Assembly: GCA_017619375.1 (NCBI GenBank)
Contig: JAFZSL010000045.1
Coordinates: 1 to 64,000, forward strand
Origin: Prevotella sp.
Lineage (GTDB): Bacteria > Bacteroidota > Bacteroidia > Bacteroidales > Bacteroidaceae
Direction of reading: 5' to 3'
Length of the DNA: 64,000 bases
Part shown: one piece after another, positions 17,310-24,901 of the stretch
How the letters are laid out: the number at the start of each line of letters is the position of its first letter
Numbering within the stretch: the stretch's first letter is position 1
Notes under the pieces: model-generated
Told to the model about the DNA's origin: nothing
The model's database searches: none
What the model saw: the letters and a program-made list of their open reading frames with translations, nothing else
Position numbers and translations under genes: made by a program

Positions 17310-20300
17310 ATGATGTCAACCATCCTCAGCGTCGCCCTTGTCATCAACGAATTGATGGCTTCGAATGCCGGTTCGGTGATGAGTCCGGCCTACAATTTCG
17401 ACAGTTGGATAGAACTTTACAACCCGACGGAACAGCCCGTCAATCTTTCCGGCATGTATCTGAGTGACGACGCCTATAATCTGAAACGCTGGAGGATGCC
17501 CTCCAATATCGGTACCGTGCCTGCCAAGGGGTATCTCGTGGTGTGGCTGGGTTCTGATGATATCAAGAGCAATCAGGCTCCTTTCAAACTTGACTGCGAT
17601 GGAGGCGTCATCTGCCTGAGCGACCGTGACGGACAACTCGTCACCAGCGTGGAGTATCCCGAGGCCATGAGCCGCACCTCTTGGGCACGCACCACCGACG
17701 GAGGCGACGAGTGGGGATGGACGGCCAACGCCACGCCGGGAGCCACTAACTCCACTTCGGTCTTTGCGGCCGAACGGCTCGACCCTCCGGTGGTCAGCGA
17801 GGGAAGTCGGCTGCTCAACGGCCCCCTTACCGTCAGAGTCGACATCCCTGAAGGTGCCACGCTCATGTACACCACAGACGGCAGCATGCCTGTCTACGCA
17901 CCTGACTCAGGCGCAGGAAGTGCCAATACAGGCTCGAGCAAGCAGAGCAAGGACGGACTGTTCACCGTCACCAATACCACGAACTATGTGTTCCGCTTGT
18001 TTCGCGATGGCTATCTGCCCAGCGTGCCTGTCACCCGCAGTTATATCCAAACCAACAACAATTTCACCATTCCCGTGGTTTCCATTGTCGGCGATGAACG
18101 GTACTTCACCGATGCGATGTGGGGCATCGATGTGAAAGGCAACAATGGCATACCCGGCAATGGACGTGACGATGCCGTCAACTGGAACCAGCCTTGGGAC
18201 CGCCCTGTCAACTTCAGTTATATCAGTCCGACAGACGGCATGCTCTTCAATCAGGATGTCAACGTCAGCATCTCCGGAGGATGGTCGCGAATGAGCAGTC
18301 CTCGTTCGATGAAACTGAAGTCCAACAAGATATTCGACGGGCTGAACCACCTCGACTACGCCTTCTTCCCGCAGAAACCCAATATCCGAAGCAAGGTGGT
18401 GCTCGTGCGCAATGGGGGCAACGACTCCTACAACCGTTTCATGGACCCGGCGCTGACCACCATTGTCCAGCGCTCTGGCATCGACCTTGACGTGCAGAGT
18501 TTGGTGCAAGTGGCGGAGTATGTCAACGGCCGCTTCAAGGGGGTGCTCAACTTGCGTGAGCCCAACAACGACAAGTTCGTGTATGCCAACTACGGCTATG
18601 ACGACGAGGAAATTGATATGTTTGAGAACAAAACGTTCACGAATGGCACCAACGAAGCCTATCGTCACCTCTGCGATATCAGTGAGAACATCAATGCCGA
18701 CGGGGTTTACGATGAGGTGAAGACGCTGCTCGACATCGACGAGTTCACCAACTACATGGTTGCAGAGATCTATCTCGGCAACGATGACTGGCCCGACAAC
18801 AACGTGAAAGCCTACCGCAGCCAGGATGACGGACGCTTCCGCTTCATCCTCTTCGATTTGGACCAGCCCTTCAACGCATGGGGACGCAGCCTTTCCTCCC
18901 TTGAATCGTTCAGAAGCGTGGACATGGTGCGCTTGTTCTTGAATCTGCTAAAGCACGACGAATACCGCAAGAAGTTCATCGACACCTTCTGCATCTTGGC
19001 GGGAAGCGTTTTTGAAAAGAACCGCGCCAACGCCATCGTTGACGAATTGGCTGACGCCATGCGTCCCATGCTGCAACTCGACGGCAGGAGCCCCGACGGA
19101 TCGGCCAACAACATCAAGAACAAACTGGCGAATCGGTTGGAAACCATGACGAGCCAACTGCAGCAATACAGGCCCATGCAACTCACAGGCGTGAAGAAGA
19201 TAAGCCTTCAGGTTGCTGCCGATACCGAGGGAGCCAATATCTTCATGAACGGCATCAATGTGCCGTATGCTCAATTCAACGGCAGACTCTTCGCACCTGT
19301 CAGTTTGGAAGCCAAGGCCCCGGCTGGCTACACGTTCACTGGATGGCGCAAGTCGTCAGGCAATTTCATCCCTGTGTTTGGTTATGGCGACACATGGAGA
19401 TATTACGACACCGGTGAGGCGCCTTCAGGATGGAAGACATATGGATTCAACCAGACATCATGGAAATCGGGAGAGGCACCACTGGGTTACAATATGGATG
19501 GTATAAAGACCACCATCGGTTATGGAGGCAATCCCGACCGGAAGAATCCCACCGCCTATTTCCGCAAGACGTTCACCCTCAATGCCGAGCCCAACTCCAC
19601 CGACGTTTTCATGCTCAACTACAAGGTGGACGATGGATGCGTCGTCTGGGTCAACAACCAGGAGGCAGGCCGTGTCAACATGCGGCAGGGCAACGTCAAT
19701 TACGACACTTTCTCTTCCACCTATGCCGCCGAGGTCCCCTTGGAAGGCTCGCTTGAACTGAGCCCGTCGCTCTTCAGGAAAGGTGGCAACGTCATTGCCG
19801 TCGAGGTGCATAACACCAGTTACACGTCAAGCGACCTCTATTGGGATGGCGAACTGCTCACGACCATGGGCGCCACCAACGACGACATGTTGACCGACCC
19901 TGTCATCGACCTGTCAGATGAAAGCAAACTGACGCTGACAGCCTGTTTTACACCCTTGACCGACGCGGAACGAATGGCGGAAGGCTACACGCCCGTTTGC
20001 ATCAATGAGTTGAGCGCGGCCAACAGCGTCTATGTCAATGAGTTCTTCAAACACAACGACTGGGTGGAACTCTACAACACCACCAGTGCCGACATTGACA
20101 TCGCCGGCATGTTCCTGAGTGATGACCCCGCGAATCCGAAGAAGTATCAGATAGAAAAGACAAACGACATTCCGACTGTCATCCCCGCACACGGCTTCAT
20201 TACGATATGGTGCGACAAGGTGGAACCGTTGTCGCAACTGCACGCTTCTTTCAAGTTGGACGCCGACGGTGGCGAGTTGTTGCTGACGGCTGCCGATGAG

Positions 20301-20591
20301 AGTTGGAGCGACCGCATCTGCTATGCTTCGATGGAGGGCGACGAGACCGTGGGCCGCTATCCCGACGGTGGTCGGGACGTCTTCACCATGAACGTGCCTA
20401 CCATCGGCAAGGCAAACATCATGGGTAGTTACTCTGAACCTGTCACGCAGCCGGAAGTGAACGAAATTTGCGAGGTGACGACACGTCAGCCGGGCTCTTC
20501 GCGAATCTACAACTTGCAAGGACAGGCCGTGCAAGGCAACCTTCCACCTGGCATTTACATCCAAAACGGACGTAAGTTTGTAAAGAAATGA
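17310..20591 (+). CDS. lamin-tail/CotH-domain surface protein
   Basis: A 1093-residue multidomain protein: lamin-tail domain (about 10-150, VINELMASNAG...WIELYNPTE), a chitobiase-type C-terminal repeat (about 155-240), a CotH kinase-like domain (about 240-600; NLREPNNDKFVYANYG, WPDNNVKAYR, FDLDQPFNAWG), an Ig/galactose-binding-like region (640-870), a second lamin-tail domain (895-1040, INELSAANS...WVELYNT) and the tail IYNLQGQAVQGNLPPGIYI. CotH proteins are atypical protein kinases in Bacillus spores; in gut Bacteroidetes the role is unknown. The N-terminus MMSTILSVALV is a poor signal peptide, yet no upstream start exists after the stop codon at 17259. Family call sure; export route unclear. 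Confidence 0.88.
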   Translation: MMSTILSVALVINELMASNAGSVMSPAYNFDSWIELYNPTEQPVNLSGMYLSDDAYNLKRWRMPSNIGTVPAKGYLVVWLGSDDIKSNQAPFKLDCDGGVICLSDRDGQLVTSVEYPEAMSRTSWARTTDGGDEWGWTANATPGATNSTSVFAAERLDPPVVSEGSRLLNGPLTVRVDIPEGATLMYTTDGSMPVYAPDSGAGSANTGSSKQSKDGLFTVTNTTNYVFRLFRDGYLPSVPVTRSYIQTNNNFTIPVVSIVGDERYFTDAMWGIDVKGNNGIPGNGRDDAVNWNQPWDRPVNFSYISPTDGMLFNQDVNVSISGGWSRMSSPRSMKLKSNKIFDGLNHLDYAFFPQKPNIRSKVVLVRNGGNDSYNRFMDPALTTIVQRSGIDLDVQSLVQVAEYVNGRFKGVLNLREPNNDKFVYANYGYDDEEIDMFENKTFTNGTNEAYRHLCDISENINADGVYDEVKTLLDIDEFTNYMVAEIYLGNDDWPDNNVKAYRSQDDGRFRFILFDLDQPFNAWGRSLSSLESFRSVDMVRLFLNLLKHDEYRKKFIDTFCILAGSVFEKNRANAIVDELADAMRPMLQLDGRSPDGSANNIKNKLANRLETMTSQLQQYRPMQLTGVKKISLQVAADTEGANIFMNGINVPYAQFNGRLFAPVSLEAKAPAGYTFTGWRKSSGNFIPVFGYGDTWRYYDTGEAPSGWKTYGFNQTSWKSGEAPLGYNMDGIKTTIGYGGNPDRKNPTAYFRKTFTLNAEPNSTDVFMLNYKVDDGCVVWVNNQEAGRVNMRQGNVNYDTFSSTYAAEVPLEGSLELSPSLFRKGGNVIAVEVHNTSYTSSDLYWDGELLTTMGATNDDMLTDPVIDLSDESKLTLTACFTPLTDAERMAEGYTPVCINELSAANSVYVNEFFKHNDWVELYNTTSADIDIAGMFLSDDPANPKKYQIEKTNDIPTVIPAHGFITIWCDKVEPLSQLHASFKLDADGGELLLTAADESWSDRICYASMEGDETVGRYPDGGRDVFTMNVPTIGKANIMGSYSEPVTQPEVNEICEVTTRQPGSSRIYNLQGQAVQGNLPPGIYIQNGRKFVKK

Positions 20592-20608
20592 CCATAGGTC
20601 TTTAATCT

Positions 20609-20631
20609 GGTCTTTAAGGCCCTTAAAGACC
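20609..20631. terminator. hairpin between convergent genes
   Basis: GGTCTTTAAGG (20609-20619) and CCTTAAAGACC (20621-20631) are exact reverse complements. No clear U-run, but its place between the CotH gene and a minus-strand gene fits a bidirectional terminator. Confidence 0.6.
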
Positions 20632-20638
20632 TTGGACT

Positions 20639-21232
20639 TCAGCTTATGCTGATGACCGACCCCTCTCTTGGCTCTTCCGTATCGTCGAAGTCGGAGGCGT
20701 ATTCCTTGGAGTGGCTGATTTCAATGAATTCGTACAGCATTTCGTCATAGGCCCAATGGTCTTTCTTGAACCATCGGTTCATTAGGCGTGTTTTTCTCTT
20801 CACTTGTTCTTCCCATTCCTCCGCAGGAATCATGGGTTTCAATAGTTTCAGCTCCGTCTCGAATGAACTCTTGCGGGTGTCATGGATGGCATCGTATAGA
20901 TAGTCCTTGTGTTCACGGTAGTACCATAGGCCGTTTTTTGCATGGTCATGCACATAGCGCCATTTCCTTTCATCGTCGGCCCGTCCTTTGAGTTCCCATA
21001 GGCATGACAGATGCCAGCAAATGTTCTTGCAGACCCATGTCATCAACTTTTCTTTGTTGGCAAATCGTTCTACGACATGGTCAGCCTCGCGTTCGCCTAT
21101 GCACCAGACTTCCAGAGGGTCTTTTTTCACATAATACTGTCGCATCCCGTCAAAAGCCCGTTTCACGATGTCTTGTGGAATGTCATGTGGCAATTTGCCC
21201 AGAATCCATTTTTTGTCGTACCATTCAATCAT
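20639..21232 (-). CDS. hypothetical protein, 197 aa
   Basis: Not recognised. A soluble, charged protein rich in Trp, Lys and Glu, with many predicted helices and no signal or membrane segment. Features seen are a Trp/Tyr-rich middle (MTWVCKNICWHLSCLWELKG, about 84-103) and an acidic C-terminus (DFDDTEEPREG). It follows the TIGR02757 gene by 48 bases on the same strand and may share its transcript. Codon use looks like that of its neighbours, so it is probably a real gene. Confidence 0.7.
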   Translation of the reverse strand: MIEWYDKKWILGKLPHDIPQDIVKRAFDGMRQYYVKKDPLEVWCIGEREADHVVERFANKEKLMTWVCKNICWHLSCLWELKGRADDERKWRYVHDHAKNGLWYYREHKDYLYDAIHDTRKSSFETELKLLKPMIPAEEWEEQVKRKTRLMNRWFKKDHWAYDEMLYEFIEISHSKEYASDFDDTEEPREGSVISIS

Positions 21233-21280
21233 TGCTTGGTTGCTATTTGTTTGGGTTATTACGAATTGCTCCTGTTTCGA

Positions 21281-22030
21281 TTATGTTATTTCTTGATTTA
21301 TGCCATACCCGAACAAGGCGAAATCGCCTTTCAGCGGGTCGTCAGGGAAGATGTCGGCAAGGGTGGCGGTCAAGCGACGTGCCGTGCCCATTGTTGCCGT
21401 TTTGCTTTTGAGTAGTCCCAGGCGTGCTGATTGACGGAGTACATGGGTGTCAAGCGGAATGATGAGTGTGCGGCGGTCGATGAAACCAGCCCACAACCCT
21501 ATGTCGACAGGAGAATTGTTGCGCACCATCCATCTCAGGAACAGACAAATACGTTTGCAGGCGGATTGTGTGTTTTGGGGGATGATTGTGCTGATGCCGT
21601 GATTGTTGAAGTGTCTGCTGATGGCTGCGATGGCAGTGTATCCGTCAGTGGCATGAAGCCGGACATAATCGCCAAGTGAGCCATAGGTCAGCAACAGTTG
21701 CTGGTAGGCATGGAGAAAACGATGCATGGTGTCGTTATTAAACAGACGATAGAAACATCCCATGTCTCCTTTCTTGAAATGGTCTTCATATTGTCCTGTT
21801 CTTATCCATTCATCTACTTCGCCATCCGTCCAGTCGAGAATCATTTGGATTTTGGGGTTGAATTGTTCTCTTTTTCCATAACTTAGGCTTGAAGCAATGA
21901 ACGCCATTGCTTCCTGGTTTTTGATGCCTTTTACCAGATGCATGAATCTTGATGGGTCTTCCTTCAGGAAGTCGGCAGTCTCGTATTTTTCGGCGTATCT
22001 GCGTAGGTGTTCCGTGGACTTGCTCATCAC
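21281..22030 (-). CDS. TIGR02757 family protein (DUF2400)
   Basis: A 249-residue protein of the TIGR02757/DUF2400 family, which is helical and related to the HhH-GPD DNA glycosylase fold; no enzymatic activity is established. Recognised by FLKEDPSRFMHLVKG, EAMAFIASSLSYGKREQ, the middle NNHGISTIIPQN...CKRICLFLRWMVR and RRTLIIPLDTHVLRQSARLGL. Length is typical. It abuts the preceding gene (stop at 22031, start at 22030), so the pair is probably translationally linked. Confidence 0.88.
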   Translation of the reverse strand: MMSKSTEHLRRYAEKYETADFLKEDPSRFMHLVKGIKNQEAMAFIASSLSYGKREQFNPKIQMILDWTDGEVDEWIRTGQYEDHFKKGDMGCFYRLFNNDTMHRFLHAYQQLLLTYGSLGDYVRLHATDGYTAIAAISRHFNNHGISTIIPQNTQSACKRICLFLRWMVRNNSPVDIGLWAGFIDRRTLIIPLDTHVLRQSARLGLLKSKTATMGTARRLTATLADIFPDDPLKGDFALFGYGINQEIT

Positions 22031-22561
22031 TCAGTTCATCTTGGTCATGCGGTAACCCATCCGTTTTAGTTGCATGGCGGCTCCCATCAGATAAAGCTGG
22101 TGCAGGCAGGTGACGTATGCGTTGAATGCATCCCTTGTGCCGGGTTCGATGTTCTGGTGGCGCAAGGCGTTGTAGACGCGGGAGGCGCATTCGCCGACAA
22201 TTTTCTCTAATATGGTATAGTCCACGCCGCTTAGCAGCAGCACTTCCTCGCGGATATACTCATCCATGTTGTCATATCCACGCTTGTCACGCATGAAGGC
22301 ATAGAGATTCTCTATTTTCGAGTAGATCTCCCACTCAACATCCCAGAATTTCGCGACGGCCATGCCGATGTACATCATCCATCCAAGGCTGGCGGAAGGA
22401 TAGTTGTTGAACTCCCTGATTCCATCAGGGATGTATTCTTTGGCCATCTCTTCCCATTTCTCTTCCACGTCAGGGCATTCTGGCAGACGTTCATCCACTT
22501 CCTTCATGCTGACAAGGAACTGGTGCAGGTCATTATGCAGTTGGTTTTCGAATTGTTCCAT
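22031..22561 (-). CDS. hypothetical protein, 176 aa
   Basis: Not assigned to a family. The start at 22561 (MEQFENQLHNDL) is preferred over a longer frame from 22621, which would begin inside a terminator hairpin. The protein is soluble and helical, with an Asp/Glu-rich N-terminus and the core YPSASLGWMMYIGMAVAKFW and LLLSGVDYTILEKIVGECAS. It is directly joined to the TIGR02757 gene. A possible -7 element TATTTTTG is on the minus strand at 22591-22584. Confidence 0.72.
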   Translation of the reverse strand: MEQFENQLHNDLHQFLVSMKEVDERLPECPDVEEKWEEMAKEYIPDGIREFNNYPSASLGWMMYIGMAVAKFWDVEWEIYSKIENLYAFMRDKRGYDNMDEYIREEVLLLSGVDYTILEKIVGECASRVYNALRHQNIEPGTRDAFNAYVTCLHQLYLMGAAMQLKRMGYRMTKMN

Positions 22562-22593
22562 TTTTATTGAATATAAGGGAGTGCAAAAATACG

Positions 22594-22636
22594 AAAAAAA
22601 TCCCAAAGCATCATCTGTCATGCTTTGGGATTTTTG
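22594..22636. terminator. bidirectional terminator after thioredoxin gene
   Basis: TCCCAAAGCAT (22601-22611) and ATGCTTTGGGA (22620-22630) form an 11-bp stem flanked by A7 on the left and T5 on the right, so it terminates on either strand. It ends the thioredoxin operon on the minus strand. Confidence 0.9.
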
Positions 22637-22654
22637 AGTGATGTTGAGTTTCTT

Positions 22655-22978
22655 TCATTCCATGATTCTTTCTGCCAGCCTTGTGAGTTCCTGGTAGGGG
22701 AGTGCGCCGACTTGCCGCTCGATGTCACCGTCTTTGGTGATGAAGAAGAGTGTCGGGATGGACTGGATGCGTGCAGCCACGGCCAAAGCCTGGTTCTTGT
22801 CCACATCCACCTTGAGCACTTTGACACGGCCCTCATAGTCTTGTGCCAGTCGTTTCAACAATGGTGCCATGCCCTGGCAGGGGCCACACCATGTGGCATA
22901 GAAATCGATGATGACGGGAATCTTGCCCGTGTAATCGTATCCTCTGAGATACTGCTGATAGTCTTTGATATTCTCCAT
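22655..22978 (-). CDS. thioredoxin
   Basis: A 107-residue thioredoxin with active site Trp30-Cys31-Gly-Pro-Cys34, the buried Asp in VIIDFYATW, and the cis-proline loop SIPTLFF. No signal peptide, so cytoplasmic. It donates electrons to enzymes such as peroxidases and ribonucleotide reductase. It follows an Fe-S membrane protein by 14 bases in an operon divergent from oxyR, suggesting peroxide control. A terminator lies at 22594-22636. Confidence 0.95.
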   Translation of the reverse strand: MENIKDYQQYLRGYDYTGKIPVIIDFYATWCGPCQGMAPLLKRLAQDYEGRVKVLKVDVDKNQALAVAARIQSIPTLFFITKDGDIERQVGALPYQELTRLAERIME

Positions 22979-22992
22979 AATAAATAGTATTG

Positions 22993-23685
22993 TTATTTTC
23001 TTAGTTCCATGATTTTAGTCGGGCAAGCCAACACGCACTTCCCGCATTTGATGCAGTCGGGGTGCAGATAGCCTACCGCCTCACCGCGGGAGTCGTAAGG
23101 CGTGAGTTGCATGGGGCAGACGCGGGCGCAACTCTTGCACTTCATCTGGCAGGCGCTGCTCACGTGGACGCTTTTGAATCCTTTGGGCAATGGCTCTTTC
23201 TTGGGGGCCACCCAGCGCGAGATGGTTCCCATGGGGCAGAAACTGCACCAGGTGCGGGGCGCATAGATGAACGATAACACGATGCCCACGATGGTGGTGA
23301 TGAGGATGATGGTCCAGAACACGCGCCCAACGTCGCCCCAACTCTTGGCAAAACTCAGTTGGATGCCGAACATGGTGAAGATAAAGGCCACCATGAACAG
23401 CCGGAACCCGAAGGTGCGGACGAATTTCGGTATGGGTCTGTGGGGCGAGTATTTCGAGAGCAGACGGTCGTACATGCTGCCTCTTGGACAGACATGGCCG
23501 CACCAGTATCTGCCGCGCCAAATGGAGGTCATCACAGGGCCTATCATGCAGATGAGTGCCAACAAACCAATCACCGGATAGAACCATGCGAGGATGAGGT
23601 AGGCGAAGAGTATCCAATAGAGCGGCATGCCTTTCGTCTGGAAATGCCGGTGGAAGTTCTTTTTCTTGTTCTTTTTCTGTTCCAT
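22993..23685 (-). CDS. 4Fe-4S membrane ferredoxin-type protein
   Basis: A 230-residue inner-membrane electron carrier resembling NapH/CcoG/RdxA-type proteins. Several hydrophobic segments (about 16-45, 84-108, 115-140) are interleaved with Cys motifs: CGHVCPRG, CSFCPMG, then two ferredoxin clusters CQMKCKSCARVCP and CIKCGKCVLACP. The start at 23685 (MEQKKNKKKNF) is chosen because the longer frame would begin inside the promoter at 23712-23743. First in an operon with thioredoxin, divergent from oxyR. The electron partner is unknown. Confidence 0.87.
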   Translation of the reverse strand: MEQKKNKKKNFHRHFQTKGMPLYWILFAYLILAWFYPVIGLLALICMIGPVMTSIWRGRYWCGHVCPRGSMYDRLLSKYSPHRPIPKFVRTFGFRLFMVAFIFTMFGIQLSFAKSWGDVGRVFWTIILITTIVGIVLSFIYAPRTWCSFCPMGTISRWVAPKKEPLPKGFKSVHVSSACQMKCKSCARVCPMQLTPYDSRGEAVGYLHPDCIKCGKCVLACPTKIMELRK

Positions 23686-23711
23686 GTCGTATTCGTTTTC
23701 TTTTCTGACTG

Positions 23712-23761
23712 CAAAATTATTAAGATAATAATAGAAATGCAAACGAATTTTTCTATCTTTG
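23712..23761. promoter_or_regulatory. divergent promoters of Fe-S/thioredoxin operon and oxyR
   Basis: Minus strand: TTTG (23743-23740), 20 bases, TAATTTTG (23719-23712), a full match. Plus strand: TATCTTTG (23754-23761) as the oxyR -7 element, with no clear -33. The two overlap within 50 bases, so OxyR bound at its own promoter could also control the operon. Confidence 0.75.
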
Positions 23762-23789
23762 CATCGACTTTATCTATTATAGGAAGCGT

Positions 23790-24716
23790 ATGACCTTACA
23801 ACAACTGAAATACATCGTAGCCATCGACCGCTACCGCAATTTTGCCAAGGCCGCCGAATCATGTGGCATATCGCAGCCCACACTGAGTGCCATGTTGGTG
23901 AAACTGGAAGAGGAATTGGACGTGCGCATCTTTGAGCGCAACAACAAAAGTGTCTCTCCGACGACCAACGGAGAGAAAATCATCCGTCAGGCTGAACGGG
24001 CCATTGCAGAAGCAGAGCGTATCACATGGCTGGTGAACGAGGAAAAGGGGAGCGTGTTTGGTGAACTGTCTCTTTCCGTCGGTCCTACCATCGCCCCGTA
24101 TATTCTTCCGAAGTTCATCAGGCATTACGTGGAGGACTATCCGACTGTCAAACTCAGCATCAAGGAAATGAAAGCCGACACGATGCTCAGTGAACTTTTG
24201 TTTGGGCATCTCGATGCCGGAGTTGCCATCAGCGGGAACACAAGACAAGGTGTGTTGGAGATACCGCTTTACACGGAGAAGTTCATGGTGTATCTGGCAG
24301 AGAACTGTTGGCGGAAACTTCCTGTGTTCAAACCCGAGAACCTGGAGCACGAGAAGATGTGGGTGATGAAGGAGGCGCAGTGTCTTCGAGACAGTGCTTT
24401 CAGTTTCTGCAAGGCTCGGACCAAAGGACGCCACATCTACGAGGCTGGCAGCATCGAGACTCTCATCCGCATCGTCGATGAGAACGGTGGCTTCACCATC
24501 ATCCCTGAGATGCACTTGCCTTTCCTCACCGACAAGCAACGCGAGAATGTGCGCCGTATAGAGGGCGACTACCTGTCGCAGCGCCGTGTTTCGCTTTACA
24601 TCCGCGAGGATTACATCCGTCAGAGCATGCTCAACTCCATCACGAAAACGCTCCTCCGTTTCATGCCTGATGGAATGATGGAGGAGCGGATAGTGAAGTA
24701 CGGAATCAAACTATAG
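23790..24716 (+). CDS. oxyR: LysR-type peroxide regulator OxyR
   Basis: A 308-residue LysR-family regulator. The winged helix-turn-helix is at 1-62 (LKYIVAIDRYRNFAKAAESC...QPTLSAMLVKLEEELDVRIFERN). The effector domain carries Cys198 and Cys207 in AQCLRDSAFSFC, separated by eight residues like the redox pair Cys199/Cys208 of E. coli OxyR, in a matching CLRD context. That supports hydrogen peroxide sensing by disulfide formation. It is divergent from the Fe-S protein/thioredoxin operon. Confidence 0.92.
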   Translation: MTLQQLKYIVAIDRYRNFAKAAESCGISQPTLSAMLVKLEEELDVRIFERNNKSVSPTTNGEKIIRQAERAIAEAERITWLVNEEKGSVFGELSLSVGPTIAPYILPKFIRHYVEDYPTVKLSIKEMKADTMLSELLFGHLDAGVAISGNTRQGVLEIPLYTEKFMVYLAENCWRKLPVFKPENLEHEKMWVMKEAQCLRDSAFSFCKARTKGRHIYEAGSIETLIRIVDENGGFTIIPEMHLPFLTDKQRENVRRIEGDYLSQRRVSLYIREDYIRQSMLNSITKTLLRFMPDGMMEERIVKYGIKL

Positions 24717-24747
24717 CCTTTACTCCATTTCCCACTGCTTTCAAGAC

Positions 24748-24807
24748 AACAAGCCTTCCGCAAGAGGTATGTACATCTACAATGGCAAGAAGGTGTTTGT
24801 GCAATAA
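24748..24807 (+). pseudogene. fossil C-terminal tail of a secreted protein
   Basis: Read in one frame, this stretch gives NKPSARGMYIYNGKKVFVQ and a stop, the typical end of secreted Prevotella proteins (compare the ends of the CotH and phosphatase proteins here). The residues before it do not continue into a protein. It looks like the last 60 bases of a lost gene. Confidence 0.55.
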
Positions 24808-24826
24808 TTGCGAAAATTCTAATAGC

Positions 24827-24869
24827 AAGACACGACCCGGGAACAGAAATCCACCGGGTCGTGTCTTTT
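24827..24869 (+). terminator. rho-independent terminator
   Basis: AAGACACGACCCGG (24827-24840) pairs with CCGGGTCGTGTCTT (24854-24867) over 14 bp, then TT. It sits right after the fossil tail and before the convergent PreA-type gene. Confidence 0.88.
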
Positions 24870-24901
24870 GGTTTCAAATGATTTCAACAAGTATGTGAAT
24901 G

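Noticed and set aside
17907-18668. 253-codon minus-strand frame inside the CotH gene
   Set aside because: Antisense shadow; no start signal or domain.
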